From Thermoplasmatales archaeon (GTDB lineage: Archaea > Thermoplasmatota > E2 > DHVEG-1): a DNA stretch of 34,115 nt. A program made the position numbers and the translations under genes. A model generated the notes under the pieces. That model was not told where the DNA came from and did not search any database. It saw only the letters and a list, made by a program, of their open reading frames with translations. Within the stretch, counting starts at the first letter, position 1, and each line of letters starts with the position of its first letter. Of the stretch, positions 21,988 to 29,536 are shown piece after piece. The DNA is taken from positions 1 through 34,115 of the forward strand of contig JAGMDE010000001.1 in assembly GCA_023128855.1 (NCBI GenBank). The letters are read 5' to 3'.

Positions 21988-22926
21988 ATGAAGAAACAAT
22001 TATTAATAGTTGTAATAACGCTGATATTATTGGCTGTTGGGCTTAGCGGCTGTAACGAAAAAGGCATAGATATATTAGGAAAGTCAAATGAAGAAAAGAT
22101 TTTAGGAACGTGGGGTATAGTGGTGTCAGAAGATGAAGAAACACCAATATATAGTTTCTTTTCTAATGGAACGTTTTCTGTATCTGCTATGATGCCTGAT
22201 TTTTGGTCAAAGTCTGCCACTAGACAAACTATTTGGGGAACATATGTAATGACTGATGAAACATTAGCTATGAATCGAAAAGGGGATGCAAAGGCTTTTG
22301 AATATTCTTTTTCTGATAATGGTAAAAAACTTACATTAATAGATGTAGAGCAGGGGGGTCAATTCGCCGTTCTCACAAAATACGATTCACCACCACAAAT
22401 ACCATCAATACAGTTTATTAAAAATGATATAGGCTACATATTCACATTAACTGTTTCAGCCGTAGACCCATCAAATGTACCATGGAGCAATATCGAAATA
22501 ACAGGTACATGTGATACATCTGGTCTTGGCACCTATGTCGCTGTGGGCGATATGATAACAGATTGTTCAGGTACATTAACTATAAGAGATGTGTCAACAA
22601 ATATCTTGCTAGGTTCTTGGACATTATCAGGTTCTCTTGCTCCTAATCTTGCTTGGACGTTAAATGATGCAGAGGATACAATTACAATTACTTCTGGGTC
22701 TTCTTCGGATACTTATGGGGCTTCGTCTACTGATGGTAATCTAATGTTTAAGTCACCAGAAGGTACTTATTATGTAAAAGCTGATTTATCCCTTAGTACG
22801 TTAGAAACTGGATTGTCTACTGCACCTATTTCTGCAGGTGATATTATTTCAGGATTTTCACCAGGTACATGGCATATAATTTGGGTTCCAACTGATAAAT
22901 TACTTGGTACGTTGGATTTTAGTTGA
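21988..22926 (+). CDS. lipoprotein fusing module L and module P
   Basis: A 312-residue lipoprotein starting MKKQLLIVVITLILLAVGLS with lipobox LSGC. Residues about 32-125 form a lipocalin-like module (ILGTWGIVVSEDEE, then WGTYVMTDETLAM and YSFSDNGKKLTLID) like the protein at 20278. Residues about 130-215 are a P module (IQFIKNDIGYIFTLTV, WSNIEITGTCDTSGL, GDMITDCSGTLTI) like both halves of the protein at 19355. A third, more diverged beta module ends the protein (WTLNDAEDTITITSG, then ISAGDIISGFSPGTW). The chosen ATG has GGGGAGG nine bases upstream; an upstream in-frame ATG at 21946 lacks one. It looks like a natural fusion of the two simpler lipoproteins. Confidence 0.85.
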   Translation: MKKQLLIVVITLILLAVGLSGCNEKGIDILGKSNEEKILGTWGIVVSEDEETPIYSFFSNGTFSVSAMMPDFWSKSATRQTIWGTYVMTDETLAMNRKGDAKAFEYSFSDNGKKLTLIDVEQGGQFAVLTKYDSPPQIPSIQFIKNDIGYIFTLTVSAVDPSNVPWSNIEITGTCDTSGLGTYVAVGDMITDCSGTLTIRDVSTNILLGSWTLSGSLAPNLAWTLNDAEDTITITSGSSSDTYGASSTDGNLMFKSPEGTYYVKADLSLSTLETGLSTAPISAGDIISGFSPGTWHIIWVPTDKLLGTLDFS

Positions 22927-22962
22927 AAAGGTGGTTATGAAATTGTAGTTTGAGGGAGTAAA

Positions 22963-23871
22963 ATGAAAAAAAATGAATATGTAAGAGAAAAAGAGGTAAA
23001 AAAGTATAAAGGTAAGATTATCGGGAAGATATTTGCAATTTCTATTGCTTTTATAGTTGTTGGAAGTTGTCTAGCATTATATCTCTCGATGAATGGGTTA
23101 GAGACAAATAATCTAGAGGATTATGAAATCACTACTATTACGTCTCTGTCACCCCTCCCTATTGTAAGTGGAATTGATGGGAATACGTTTTTGGAAGACG
23201 AGGCTGGAATATCTGCATATACAAATGTTGAAGGCGAAATAAATCTTGGACTAGCAAAAACTGCATTCAGAACGATAGAATATGAAACCAATGAATACAT
23301 AATTGGGTCTATTCCACTTCCAGATTATTCAGAGACGGAGGACGTCCACTGCTATGTCCATAAGGACGGATGGGTGGTATCATATTACTTAAAGGAGGAA
23401 CCAGCAGCAAAGATAGTCGATTGGGAGAATTATGGTACAGATGAACAAATAACTGGAACGAAACTCGAACAAAGCATAGTTGTAGTTTGCGATGCTGCAG
23501 GTGTCATAAAAGGAGAGGTTCAGTATTATGATTATAGGTATCCAAATGCAAATAAACTTATGATTGTTGCAGAGGCATTGTGGGAGTCTACTGAAACAGA
23601 TACATTTGATATAATACTGCCAGATGATTTCGTATTTTATGAGCGGTCATATTCGCATTGTAATAGATATACATCCTCAAGTAGTTATTCTCGCATGTAT
23701 ATCGACGAAGAAGAGATTAGTCGGATATATGGTAGTGAGACAAACTATGATCTGCTTTCACCTTCGAAGCTTTCACCTGATGTATCACATTCTATAAAAA
23801 CCACTTCGTATCATTGTTACAATGAGATGGGTGTATTCAGTGCTATCGTGCTTGTGTATCAGGAGACATGA
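22963..23871 (+). CDS. membrane-anchored surface protein of unknown function
   Basis: A 302-residue protein with a basic N-terminus (KKNEYVREKEVKKYKGKI), one membrane span (about 22-46) and an extracytoplasmic part of about 250 residues. The latter has tyrosine- and serine-rich stretches (ERSYSHCNRYTSSSSYSRMY) and four scattered cysteines. It contains DVHCYVHKDGWVVSYYLKEE, which I do not assign to a family. No catalytic motif is visible. The leader GGTTATGAAATTGTAG-TTGAGGGAG matches those of the lipoproteins, so it is likely expressed with them. The gene sits 36 bases after the fusion lipoprotein and 50 before the SLT gene, so these three may form one operon. Confidence 0.7.
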   Translation: MKKNEYVREKEVKKYKGKIIGKIFAISIAFIVVGSCLALYLSMNGLETNNLEDYEITTITSLSPLPIVSGIDGNTFLEDEAGISAYTNVEGEINLGLAKTAFRTIEYETNEYIIGSIPLPDYSETEDVHCYVHKDGWVVSYYLKEEPAAKIVDWENYGTDEQITGTKLEQSIVVVCDAAGVIKGEVQYYDYRYPNANKLMIVAEALWESTETDTFDIILPDDFVFYERSYSHCNRYTSSSSYSRMYIDEEEISRIYGSETNYDLLSPSKLSPDVSHSIKTTSYHCYNEMGVFSAIVLVYQET

Positions 23872-23921
23872 GAGGAGAAGATGAGGAAACTGCTATGAGA
23901 AGATAATTTATAAGGTGAAAA

Positions 23922-25058
23922 ATGAAAATAAAAATAATGCTTTTAATTGTAATTTTTCTAATTGTCACTCAAATAACAGTAGTAAGTGCATCACGAATCA
24001 TTGTTCAGAATGCTGATACTGTTTGGGAGACAATTCCTAAATATTCATCAGGTTTAACCCATGCAGCTACGGGTGTAACACCAAGAGTAAAAGCAGAATA
24101 TGCAAACTCGTTATCTCAGCATAATTTACAAGATTCGGAGAGTTTAAATCAGTTAGCCAGTGGAATTTCTTCGAGGATAATAGTAGAATATGCGAACTCT
24201 GTTTCTGATTTTGACTTGTATCGACCTGATTTTATACAGGCACCATCGTCAGAACCTGAAACGCAACCCGAAAATATTATTCCAACTGAAGATCCGTTCA
24301 ATTATCAAAGTGAATATGAACTAAATGAGGAGAAGTTGAGAGCTGAAGAAATAGAAGCTCTTCCAATTGTTATGAACTATGCAAATGAATACCATATAAG
24401 TCCTGCTTTGATAATGGCTATTATTAGGCAGGAAAGCAATTTTATTGCAAATGCAAATGGTAATGATTATATCGGCTACATGCAAGTAAGCTGGGATGCA
24501 GCTACCCATCAAAGTATAGAGGATATGACAAGTGACGAATATAAAGGAACAAAGAGTGATTGGTTGAGCGAAGGAAAAGATCCTGACCTAAATATTATGT
24601 ATGGTACTCGCTACCTCAGAATTTTAAATATTATTTTTGAAGAGGGAAAATTTTTATACGACTCAGTATCTGCAACCAAAGTCTCTGATATACAGGAGCG
24701 TTTAAATTTTGTATTAGCAGCCTACAACGGAGGACAAGGGAGAATAGCCAACGCTCAAAAGATTGCTAAAGAAAATAATAAAGATCCTACCAAATGGGAT
24801 GAAGTAAAAGAATATTTAGAGGAAGCTGGCGCTAATACTGCCAAAGCAATAGAAATTAAAAACTATGTATATGGGGTAATAAAAGGTAGAGATATAATAG
24901 ATGATGAACAGAGAGGTTATGAGTTTTTCTTAACGATTCGAGTTTTTCCATCTGATAAAGCATCAGACAGTGAAGAAGGTACTCCTGGATTTGAATTATT
25001 ATTTTTCATTGTAGCAATTGCACCTATCCTGTTATTAAAACGAAAAAGAAAAATATAA
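23922..25058 (+). CDS. secreted SLT-type lytic transglycosylase with GTPGFE C-terminal anchor signal
   Basis: A 378-residue protein with a signal peptide (IMLLIVIFLIVTQITVVSAS). Residues about 25-135 are a low-complexity linker with internal repeats (EYANSLSQ-/EYANSVSD, then QAPSSEPETQPE). A transglycosylase SLT domain spans about 145-300: ALIMAIIRQESNFIANANG with catalytic-position Glu171, then IGYMQVSWDAA, NIMYGTRYLRIL and FVLAAYNGGQGRIANAQ. All the family's conserved blocks are present. The tail is GTPGFELLFFIVAIAPILLL then KRKRKI, like PGF-CTERM anchors. Such enzymes cleave bacterial murein to 1,6-anhydro-MurNAc products. An archaeon has no murein, so a bacterial target is expected. GGTGA precedes the ATG. 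Confidence 0.92.
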   Translation: MKIKIMLLIVIFLIVTQITVVSASRIIVQNADTVWETIPKYSSGLTHAATGVTPRVKAEYANSLSQHNLQDSESLNQLASGISSRIIVEYANSVSDFDLYRPDFIQAPSSEPETQPENIIPTEDPFNYQSEYELNEEKLRAEEIEALPIVMNYANEYHISPALIMAIIRQESNFIANANGNDYIGYMQVSWDAATHQSIEDMTSDEYKGTKSDWLSEGKDPDLNIMYGTRYLRILNIIFEEGKFLYDSVSATKVSDIQERLNFVLAAYNGGQGRIANAQKIAKENNKDPTKWDEVKEYLEEAGANTAKAIEIKNYVYGVIKGRDIIDDEQRGYEFFLTIRVFPSDKASDSEEGTPGFELLFFIVAIAPILLLKRKRKI

Positions 25059-25060
25059 AT

Positions 25061-25783
25061 CTATTGTTTTTGCATCAACCTAAAACTCTCTCCGACATAA
25101 TCTGATGCTTCATCATCTATCCAATCATCAATAGAACGCTGAATTAGACGTCTACTACTGCAATAATCCTCATGTTTCTTGTTGAATCTGTCAAGAAGTT
25201 TACATTGATCTTTATTTGAGATTTTAATACCAAGCAGATAACTAAGCTCTTCTATTGCACTGTAACTTATGATTCGGTCGGGTTTCTCCTTGAAAAAGGC
25301 CTCGATAGTTTGCTCTTCTCGCCCAGGGAGATAAAAAAATGTTTTGTTCTTGTATCTTGCTGTTCTTATTATTGGAAACTTATGCTGCAAGATTCTTACA
25401 ACTTGCACATTAAAATCAGAAATCAAATAACCATCAGACATAAGCCTACATAGAAGCTTAATTCCATTCTTTCTAATAATATGATTTCCTTGAGACCTAT
25501 ACCCTTCTATTCCTCTTGTAAGATTATACACAGTGCCAATGTTCAAACCACATAGTTGCGCTGCTTCTGCCTTTGTATGTCCTTCTTTTATTGCTTTAAC
25601 TACTTTGTTTCTAGTTTCTATTGGGATTTTCTTTGATTGATAGAGATATTTGCATCTGTTGTATATCGTACTTCGATGAACATTGTATTTATCTGCAAGG
25701 TCTTTGACTTCATGCCCTTCATTGATAAGTTTAGCAATATGCTCACAGTCTTCTTTTGTAAGCTTTTTTCTTCTTGTCATCAT
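25061..25783 (-). CDS. HTH-domain protein, intact member of a repeatedly decayed family
   Basis: About 240 residues. Two helix-turn-helix units open the protein: VKDLADKYNVHRSTIYNRCK near residue 30 and KAEAAQLCGLNIGTVYNLTR near residue 72, a pattern shared with resolvase- and transposase-type HTH_7/HTH_38 domains. The remaining 150 residues form an unrecognised domain (YLISDFNVQVVRILQHKF, then ISYSAIEELSYLLGIKIS) and end SSRRLIQRSIDDWIDDEA then GESFRLMQKQ. A TATA-like TTTTAAATAC lies about 25 bases before the ATG at 25783, which suits a leaderless start; a GTG at 25801 would add six residues. Remnants of its 3' end lie at 17446, 19924, 21791 and 21831, all in the same orientation. DNA binding is likely; recombinase or regulator remains open. 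Confidence 0.82.
   Translation of the reverse strand: MMTRRKKLTKEDCEHIAKLINEGHEVKDLADKYNVHRSTIYNRCKYLYQSKKIPIETRNKVVKAIKEGHTKAEAAQLCGLNIGTVYNLTRGIEGYRSQGNHIIRKNGIKLLCRLMSDGYLISDFNVQVVRILQHKFPIIRTARYKNKTFFYLPGREEQTIEAFFKEKPDRIISYSAIEELSYLLGIKISNKDQCKLLDRFNKKHEDYCSSRRLIQRSIDDWIDDEASDYVGESFRLMQKQ
25072..25093. repeat. HTH-gene 3'-tail repeat, copy 5 (inside the intact gene)
   Basis: The parent sequence of the tail repeats, coding for GESFRLMQ near the C-terminus of the intact HTH protein. It lies 13 bases after the stop of the SLT gene, the same position relative to a surface-protein gene as copies 2 and 3. Confidence 0.7.
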
Positions 25784-25839
25784 TTGAAAAAGCGAAAGCA
25801 CTAGTATTTAAAAGTGTTGAAAAGGACTGGGAAACTCTA

Positions 25840-26589
25840 TTATTTTTTAAGTTGAGAAGCTTTTTCATTTTTTTCAGCTTGTTCTCTTAATTTTTTAAAA
25901 TCAATTGGCTGGTCAAAATCGGCCAATATCACTGTTTTTCCTTTTAGAAAATCAAGATTAACCTGCATTCTTTTTTTCCTTATGGTGTCTTTTCCAAATA
26001 TATCTAATGATGATGCTTTGTCGTACATCATCTGCAACTGTTTTTGATATTCGGGCATTATATCTATATCAAAATATCCTTTTCCCAATCCAAGATCAAT
26101 GAATAGACAGTCAATTTGATGAATTATTTGTTCTTTTTCTTTCTTACCAAACTGTTTTTTATAAAAAAAGGCTCTATCCAAATAAGTTAAAGATTTCCAA
26201 ATCGCAAAGGAATGATGATTTACATAGTCTTGAATTATAAATTTATCAGGTTTTTCTAATGTTCGCATGTTAAAAAATTTATTTCGTAAGTTAAGTCTCC
26301 AGTCCTCAATGTTACCTATGTTTTCATAAACTGAGGTAATTCCCAATCTTTTAATCATTTTTTGTGTGTTTTTTGTAAGCTTTACTATTTTCTTGCTTAG
26401 ATATTCTGACTTGATTGATAATGCCCATGTAAAGAATCCAATACCTATAGTAATAAACAGCATTCCTTCATTTACACGTCTTAAATAAAAGAAAAAAAAT
26501 AAACCATCCAATACCAGAAATAAACCCCAAATCCCAGGAACTTTTGCCTCTACCCCCAACATAATATTTAATTTTCTCCTTAAACGCAT
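25840..26589 (-). CDS. membrane protein of unknown function with cytoplasmic helical domain
   Basis: About 249 residues. Two membrane spans near the N-terminus (about 16-35 and 38-57, after VEAKVPGIW) form a hairpin. The remaining 190 residues are soluble and helical, rich in Lys, Tyr and Phe (WKSLTYLDRAFFYKKQFGKK), and end in KTVILADFDQPIDFKKLREQ. No domain is recognised. The frame is open to a TTG at 26601; I chose the ATG at 26589, and a later ATG at 26562 with AAGGAG about 14 bases upstream is also possible. It is on the same strand as the HTH gene, 56 bases upstream of it, but has different character. Confidence 0.65.
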   Translation of the reverse strand: MRLRRKLNIMLGVEAKVPGIWGLFLVLDGLFFFFYLRRVNEGMLFITIGIGFFTWALSIKSEYLSKKIVKLTKNTQKMIKRLGITSVYENIGNIEDWRLNLRNKFFNMRTLEKPDKFIIQDYVNHHSFAIWKSLTYLDRAFFYKKQFGKKEKEQIIHQIDCLFIDLGLGKGYFDIDIMPEYQKQLQMMYDKASSLDIFGKDTIRKKRMQVNLDFLKGKTVILADFDQPIDFKKLREQAEKNEKASQLKK

Positions 26590-26701
26590 ATAATAAATCA
26601 AATATTATAATGGAATTAATATTTATAATGTTAATCCCACTTTTAGCATATGATCATATGAAATTTCTTTAAAAAACCAATACTTTAGATGCAAAACTCA
26701 A

Positions 26702-26791
26702 TCAGAATAAATATTCAAGTTCTTTTCCACAATATGGGCATGTTTTATCACGAGGTGAAACAACACGCTTGCATCTAGGACAGCTTTTCAT
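26702..26791 (-). CDS. 29-residue zinc-ribbon microprotein
   Basis: A 29-codon frame, MKSCPRCKRVVSPRDK then CPYCGKELEYLF, with two CxxC pairs in zinc-ribbon spacing. GGGAG lies six bases before this ATG, and a second ATG directly before it would add one residue. The protein is nothing but a zinc knuckle. Such free ribbons occur in archaea, and a role as a small adaptor is possible. It is also conceivable that it is a relic of a larger zinc-ribbon protein. Confidence 0.6.
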   Translation of the reverse strand: MKSCPRCKRVVSPRDKTCPYCGKELEYLF

Positions 26792-26908
26792 CATTGTCTC
26801 CCTCAAATCTACAGCTTCAATAACAGTTGTTTCTTTAAAAAACCAACCATTGGGCGAGACAAAAAATATAAGTTATATTGAATGTTTTGTGTTATTAGAG
26901 AGGAAAAT

Positions 26909-27022
26909 ATGGAAGGAAAAACATTAACGGTAATTGGATTGAGTGTATTGCTTGTCTTATCCGTATTTTCTGGATGTGTTGACAATGACTTCTTCTGGAA
27001 GAATGCGACTAACGATGATTAG
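26909..27022 (+). CDS. stub of a lipoprotein gene
   Basis: A 37-codon frame with a full lipoprotein signal peptide (TLTVIGLSVLLVLSVFSGC) but only 14 residues after the lipobox cysteine before a TAG. AGAGG lies a few bases before the ATG, and a TATA-like AAAATATAAG lies about 40 bases upstream, so the 5' end looks genuine. Its last 66 bases overlap the 3' end of the convergent C39-like gene. The simplest reading is a lipoprotein gene cut off by a rearrangement, but a real short lipopeptide is possible. Confidence 0.5.
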   Translation: MEGKTLTVIGLSVLLVLSVFSGCVDNDFFWKNATNDD

Positions 27023-28141
27023 CTGATGTAAATGCCATATCCACTCATATACTCTAAGAAAAACCACTCTAATTTTATGATAAAGCGGCACAATTATTGA
27101 GTGGGGTTCGAGAATTTCACCAGTTGCAGGGATTTTAAAGTTAACAGGAAGAGGACGCTCTCCATTGTTTCTATTTTCCGCATCGATAATCTCAATTCTA
27201 CAAAAAGGGCCTATTCTGTCGTCATGTGCATAAAACTCTTTTATTCTCAACCCTTTTAATGGATAATAAAAATCAGCTTTTGGAATCGTCTCTGTCTTGT
27301 TACAAATTTTATCTTCTATTCTGTATCCAGAAACCGTTATTGAGTGTAAACCGACTCCTACAACATCAACGTTTAATATTATAGGAATGCCCATTTTCAG
27401 ATATGAATATATGAAGCTTACAATAGGTAAAGGATTTGTTTTTGGTGCATATTTAATATTCCTTACATGGGGCTCCAATCCAACTTCATGAATTGCCTGG
27501 CACATCTGCATAATATTTAAACCGCCACTAGGGATTGGTCTTGAGCCGAACCAGTATTGTGTGGCAAATTTTGTTATTTCAATCGGAGTGGGGGACAAAC
27601 ATTGATCGAATATCTCTGACGTTTTGTGGAATGCAGACCAAAGTGCGCTTGTTGCACAAGCTGCCGCTACTGTATCCTGTTCTTGAAATGCAAGACTGTT
27701 TATTGAAAGAGGGATGCCGTATAGGTTAACATCGTATTTTCTATTGCAACAATATTGCCTTTTGTCACCATCAAGAAGATAGGTTTTTAATGCTGTTCTG
27801 CCAAAAATCGCTTCTGGCAATGGTTTAACAACGAGGAATCCTAAATAATTTTCTTGAAGGGTTGTTGTACTGATTTTTGTCTCCTTTCCACACAGAAGCG
27901 ATATAAATTCCTTTTTTTCAAAAGCAATATCCTTGAAGAAGTGAAGTCTTCTGCAAAATCTATCATAATCTGTCGAACATCGAACGTAATAATTTGAGAA
28001 ATCTATTAAAAAGTCTCTGTCGACATATTTGCGTTCGGCCAAAATCAATTTACAATTTATCTTATCAAGATAATCATGCATATATTTAAAGTGGGCGTCA
28101 GGATAGTTTTCATTTGGAGTTACTTTCCATTCAAAAATCAA
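26957..28141 (-). CDS. papain/C39-like cysteine protease-fold protein
   Basis: A 394-residue cytoplasmic protein without a signal peptide. The probable nucleophile is Cys162 in FQEQDTVAAACATSALWSAF, preceded by a Gln that could form the oxyanion hole. The histidine is His266 in GVGLHSITVSGY, and a following YAHDDRIGPFCRIE segment could supply the acid. This is the layout of C39-like and related papain-fold peptidases, and I recall bacterial proteins with the same HDD-x-x-GPF motif but cannot name the family. The C-terminal 25 residues (VIVNTSRKYG end) are encoded opposite the lipoprotein stub and may be a chance read-through after truncation. No clear ribosome site is visible. It is divergent from the transglutaminase-like gene. 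Confidence 0.68.
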   Translation of the reverse strand: MIFEWKVTPNENYPDAHFKYMHDYLDKINCKLILAERKYVDRDFLIDFSNYYVRCSTDYDRFCRRLHFFKDIAFEKKEFISLLCGKETKISTTTLQENYLGFLVVKPLPEAIFGRTALKTYLLDGDKRQYCCNRKYDVNLYGIPLSINSLAFQEQDTVAAACATSALWSAFHKTSEIFDQCLSPTPIEITKFATQYWFGSRPIPSGGLNIMQMCQAIHEVGLEPHVRNIKYAPKTNPLPIVSFIYSYLKMGIPIILNVDVVGVGLHSITVSGYRIEDKICNKTETIPKADFYYPLKGLRIKEFYAHDDRIGPFCRIEIIDAENRNNGERPLPVNFKIPATGEILEPHSIIVPLYHKIRVVFLRVYEWIWHLHQLIIVSRILPEEVIVNTSRKYG

Positions 28142-28279
28142 GTTATTGTCTAGCTTAAGAGCGGTTTTGAAATTTTCCTCTGAAAAAGGAAAAATTACAA
28201 ATGGATTAATCTCAGCATTACCAAAATCTGGAATGGTTACTCCTCCTTAGCCAATGAAGAATTATTATACAGTAATTAT

Positions 28280-29122
28280 TTGACGAAGCGTATTTTCGTC
28301 GACATGAAGAGAATCGTCTATGCTTTTTCTAACGATTCGTTTTGGTATTCAAAAAAAGTAGCTTTTTGGATAAGTTATCATGGTTTATTTATGGATTTTT
28401 TTAAAAGATTTATAGTGAAACACCCTTTGTGGCACAAATTTTTCCTGCCAGATTCATATTGGTATCCATTAGAGGATGCATTGTCAGGTTTACTATTTGG
28501 TGGAATATGTTCAGCACAGGCAAATCTACAAGTAGCTCTTTTTAGAGCGAGGGGAATACCTGCCAGAATATTAATTGCATCAACTCTGCACTTTGGAAAA
28601 GAAAAATGGATGGATTCGCAACATTATATTGTCGAATTCTATTCGATAAAAAACGGATGGATAAAAACTCAAGCCGGACGTATTCCAACCTTGGAAGAAA
28701 GAAACATAATTCTCAGAATTGTTGATACTGAAGAGGAAGAAATTGCAGGCAATGGACTTAGTAAATATGGTGGTATGCCAAGATGGTTTTGGTTTAGCAA
28801 TGAAAACGTTATTTTCTATGTCACAAAACAATATATGGATTTTAAACTTCCAAAAACAAAAAAGATAGGTTTTCCACTAATAAAAGCAGGAATTGAAGAA
28901 CAAATTGAAATACCTTCAGAAAAAGCGAATAAAATTATTAAAATAGCCAAAGAGAATTGGAATCTTTTTCTAAATGCTAATGGTGAGAGTAAACCAGATG
29001 ATGAAACAAAATTTAAACAAGTATCATCTTTACAAATGAAAGCTTTAGAAATGTTAATAAACTATAAATTTGAAGATTTTGTAAGAACAATGAATGATAT
29101 TAAAAAATGTTTGTCTTGTTGA
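28280..29122 (+). CDS. transglutaminase-like protein, possibly 5'-truncated
   Basis: A 280-residue frame from a TTG; an ATG at 28304 gives 272. The transglutaminase-like core reads GGICSAQANLQVALFRARGI with Cys77, then DSQHYIVEFYSIKNGWI with His115. The usual Asp after G-W (as in W-x-x-vDpt) is replaced by Thr-Gln, so activity is doubtful. The frame is open back to about 28179 without a good start. A neighbouring frame reads ITNGLISALPKSGMVTPP, which looks like coding sequence that would join after a frameshift near 28250. The true N-terminus may thus be lost or shifted. It is divergent from the C39-like gene and may be its functional partner. Confidence 0.65.
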   Translation: MTKRIFVDMKRIVYAFSNDSFWYSKKVAFWISYHGLFMDFFKRFIVKHPLWHKFFLPDSYWYPLEDALSGLLFGGICSAQANLQVALFRARGIPARILIASTLHFGKEKWMDSQHYIVEFYSIKNGWIKTQAGRIPTLEERNIILRIVDTEEEEIAGNGLSKYGGMPRWFWFSNENVIFYVTKQYMDFKLPKTKKIGFPLIKAGIEEQIEIPSEKANKIIKIAKENWNLFLNANGESKPDDETKFKQVSSLQMKALEMLINYKFEDFVRTMNDIKKCLSC

Positions 29123-29263
29123 TTATGATTTTATAAATCAAATATTGGCATATTTTTACCATATGCCTTTTTTAATGCGATGGCATTTCTTGTGTTTCCA
29201 GTTAAAGATGAATAAATAATGAAATATTTTTTATCTGTTTTTACAACCTAAAACTATGCCTGT

Positions 29264-29280
29264 GTCGGGATTCGAACACA
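29264..29280 (-). other. tRNA T-arm-like motif, no complete tRNA
   Basis: Minus strand TTGTG-TTCGAAT-CCCGA followed by CACAGGC. One stem mismatch. No matching GCCTGTG acceptor strand lies upstream on that strand, so it is not a complete tRNA gene. It lies 30 bases from element copy B. Confidence 0.35.
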
Positions 29281-29310
29281 ATTTTACTAATAAATAGGAG
29301 CAGGGACCAT

Positions 29311-29468
29311 ATTTTACAAAAAGTTATGTTTTCTCCTGTTAAAATAATAAAAAAACGCTGAGGAGGAGATATTAGCGTGTATTTACCGGTAAAAAAATAA
29401 TGTTTTCTCCTGTTAGCAACTTTTTACAAAATTATACCAAAGATATTCTAGGTTGTGGTCAGATATAC
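29311..29468. repeat. palindrome element, copy B
   Basis: About 158 bases alignable end to end with 33014-33176. It has an internal direct repeat, ATGTTTTCTCCTGTT at 29326-29340 and again at 29400-29414. Between these lie ACGCTGAGGAGGAGATATT and the palindrome TTTACCGGTAAA (29382-29393). AGGAGA can pair with either flanking TCTCCT, giving two exclusive stems. The left edge (GGGACCAT) resembles the end of the GC-rich hairpin module seen beside copy C. Confidence 0.75.
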
Positions 29469-29496
29469 CTTTTTTCTAAATAAAATATAAAAAAAT

Positions 29497-29536
29497 CCCG
29501 AGGCGGGCTCACCTTGCAAAAGTTAAGAGCCCGGCC
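29497..29536 (+). ncRNA. conserved GC-rich hairpin module H, copy 1 (candidate structured RNA)
   Basis: CGGGCTC (29504-29510) pairs with GAGCCCG (29527-29533) around a loop ACCTTGCAAAAGTTAA, extended by GG/CC with one bulge. The copy at 32971 has CGGGCTT and AAGCCCG, so a base pair changed on both sides while pairing was kept. Upstream CCCG can also pair with CGGG, giving an alternative fold. In an AT-rich genome this GC-rich, covarying hairpin suggests a selected RNA or DNA structure. Strand is assumed. Confidence 0.45.

Noticed and set aside
17446..25093. Integron attC sites
   Set aside because: The repeated tail lacks paired R'/R'' core sites and a long imperfect palindrome, and no tyrosine integrase lies in the window.
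29311..29468. C/D box guide RNA
   Set aside because: CTGA-like boxes occur but no RTGATGA C box at proper spacing is found in all copies.
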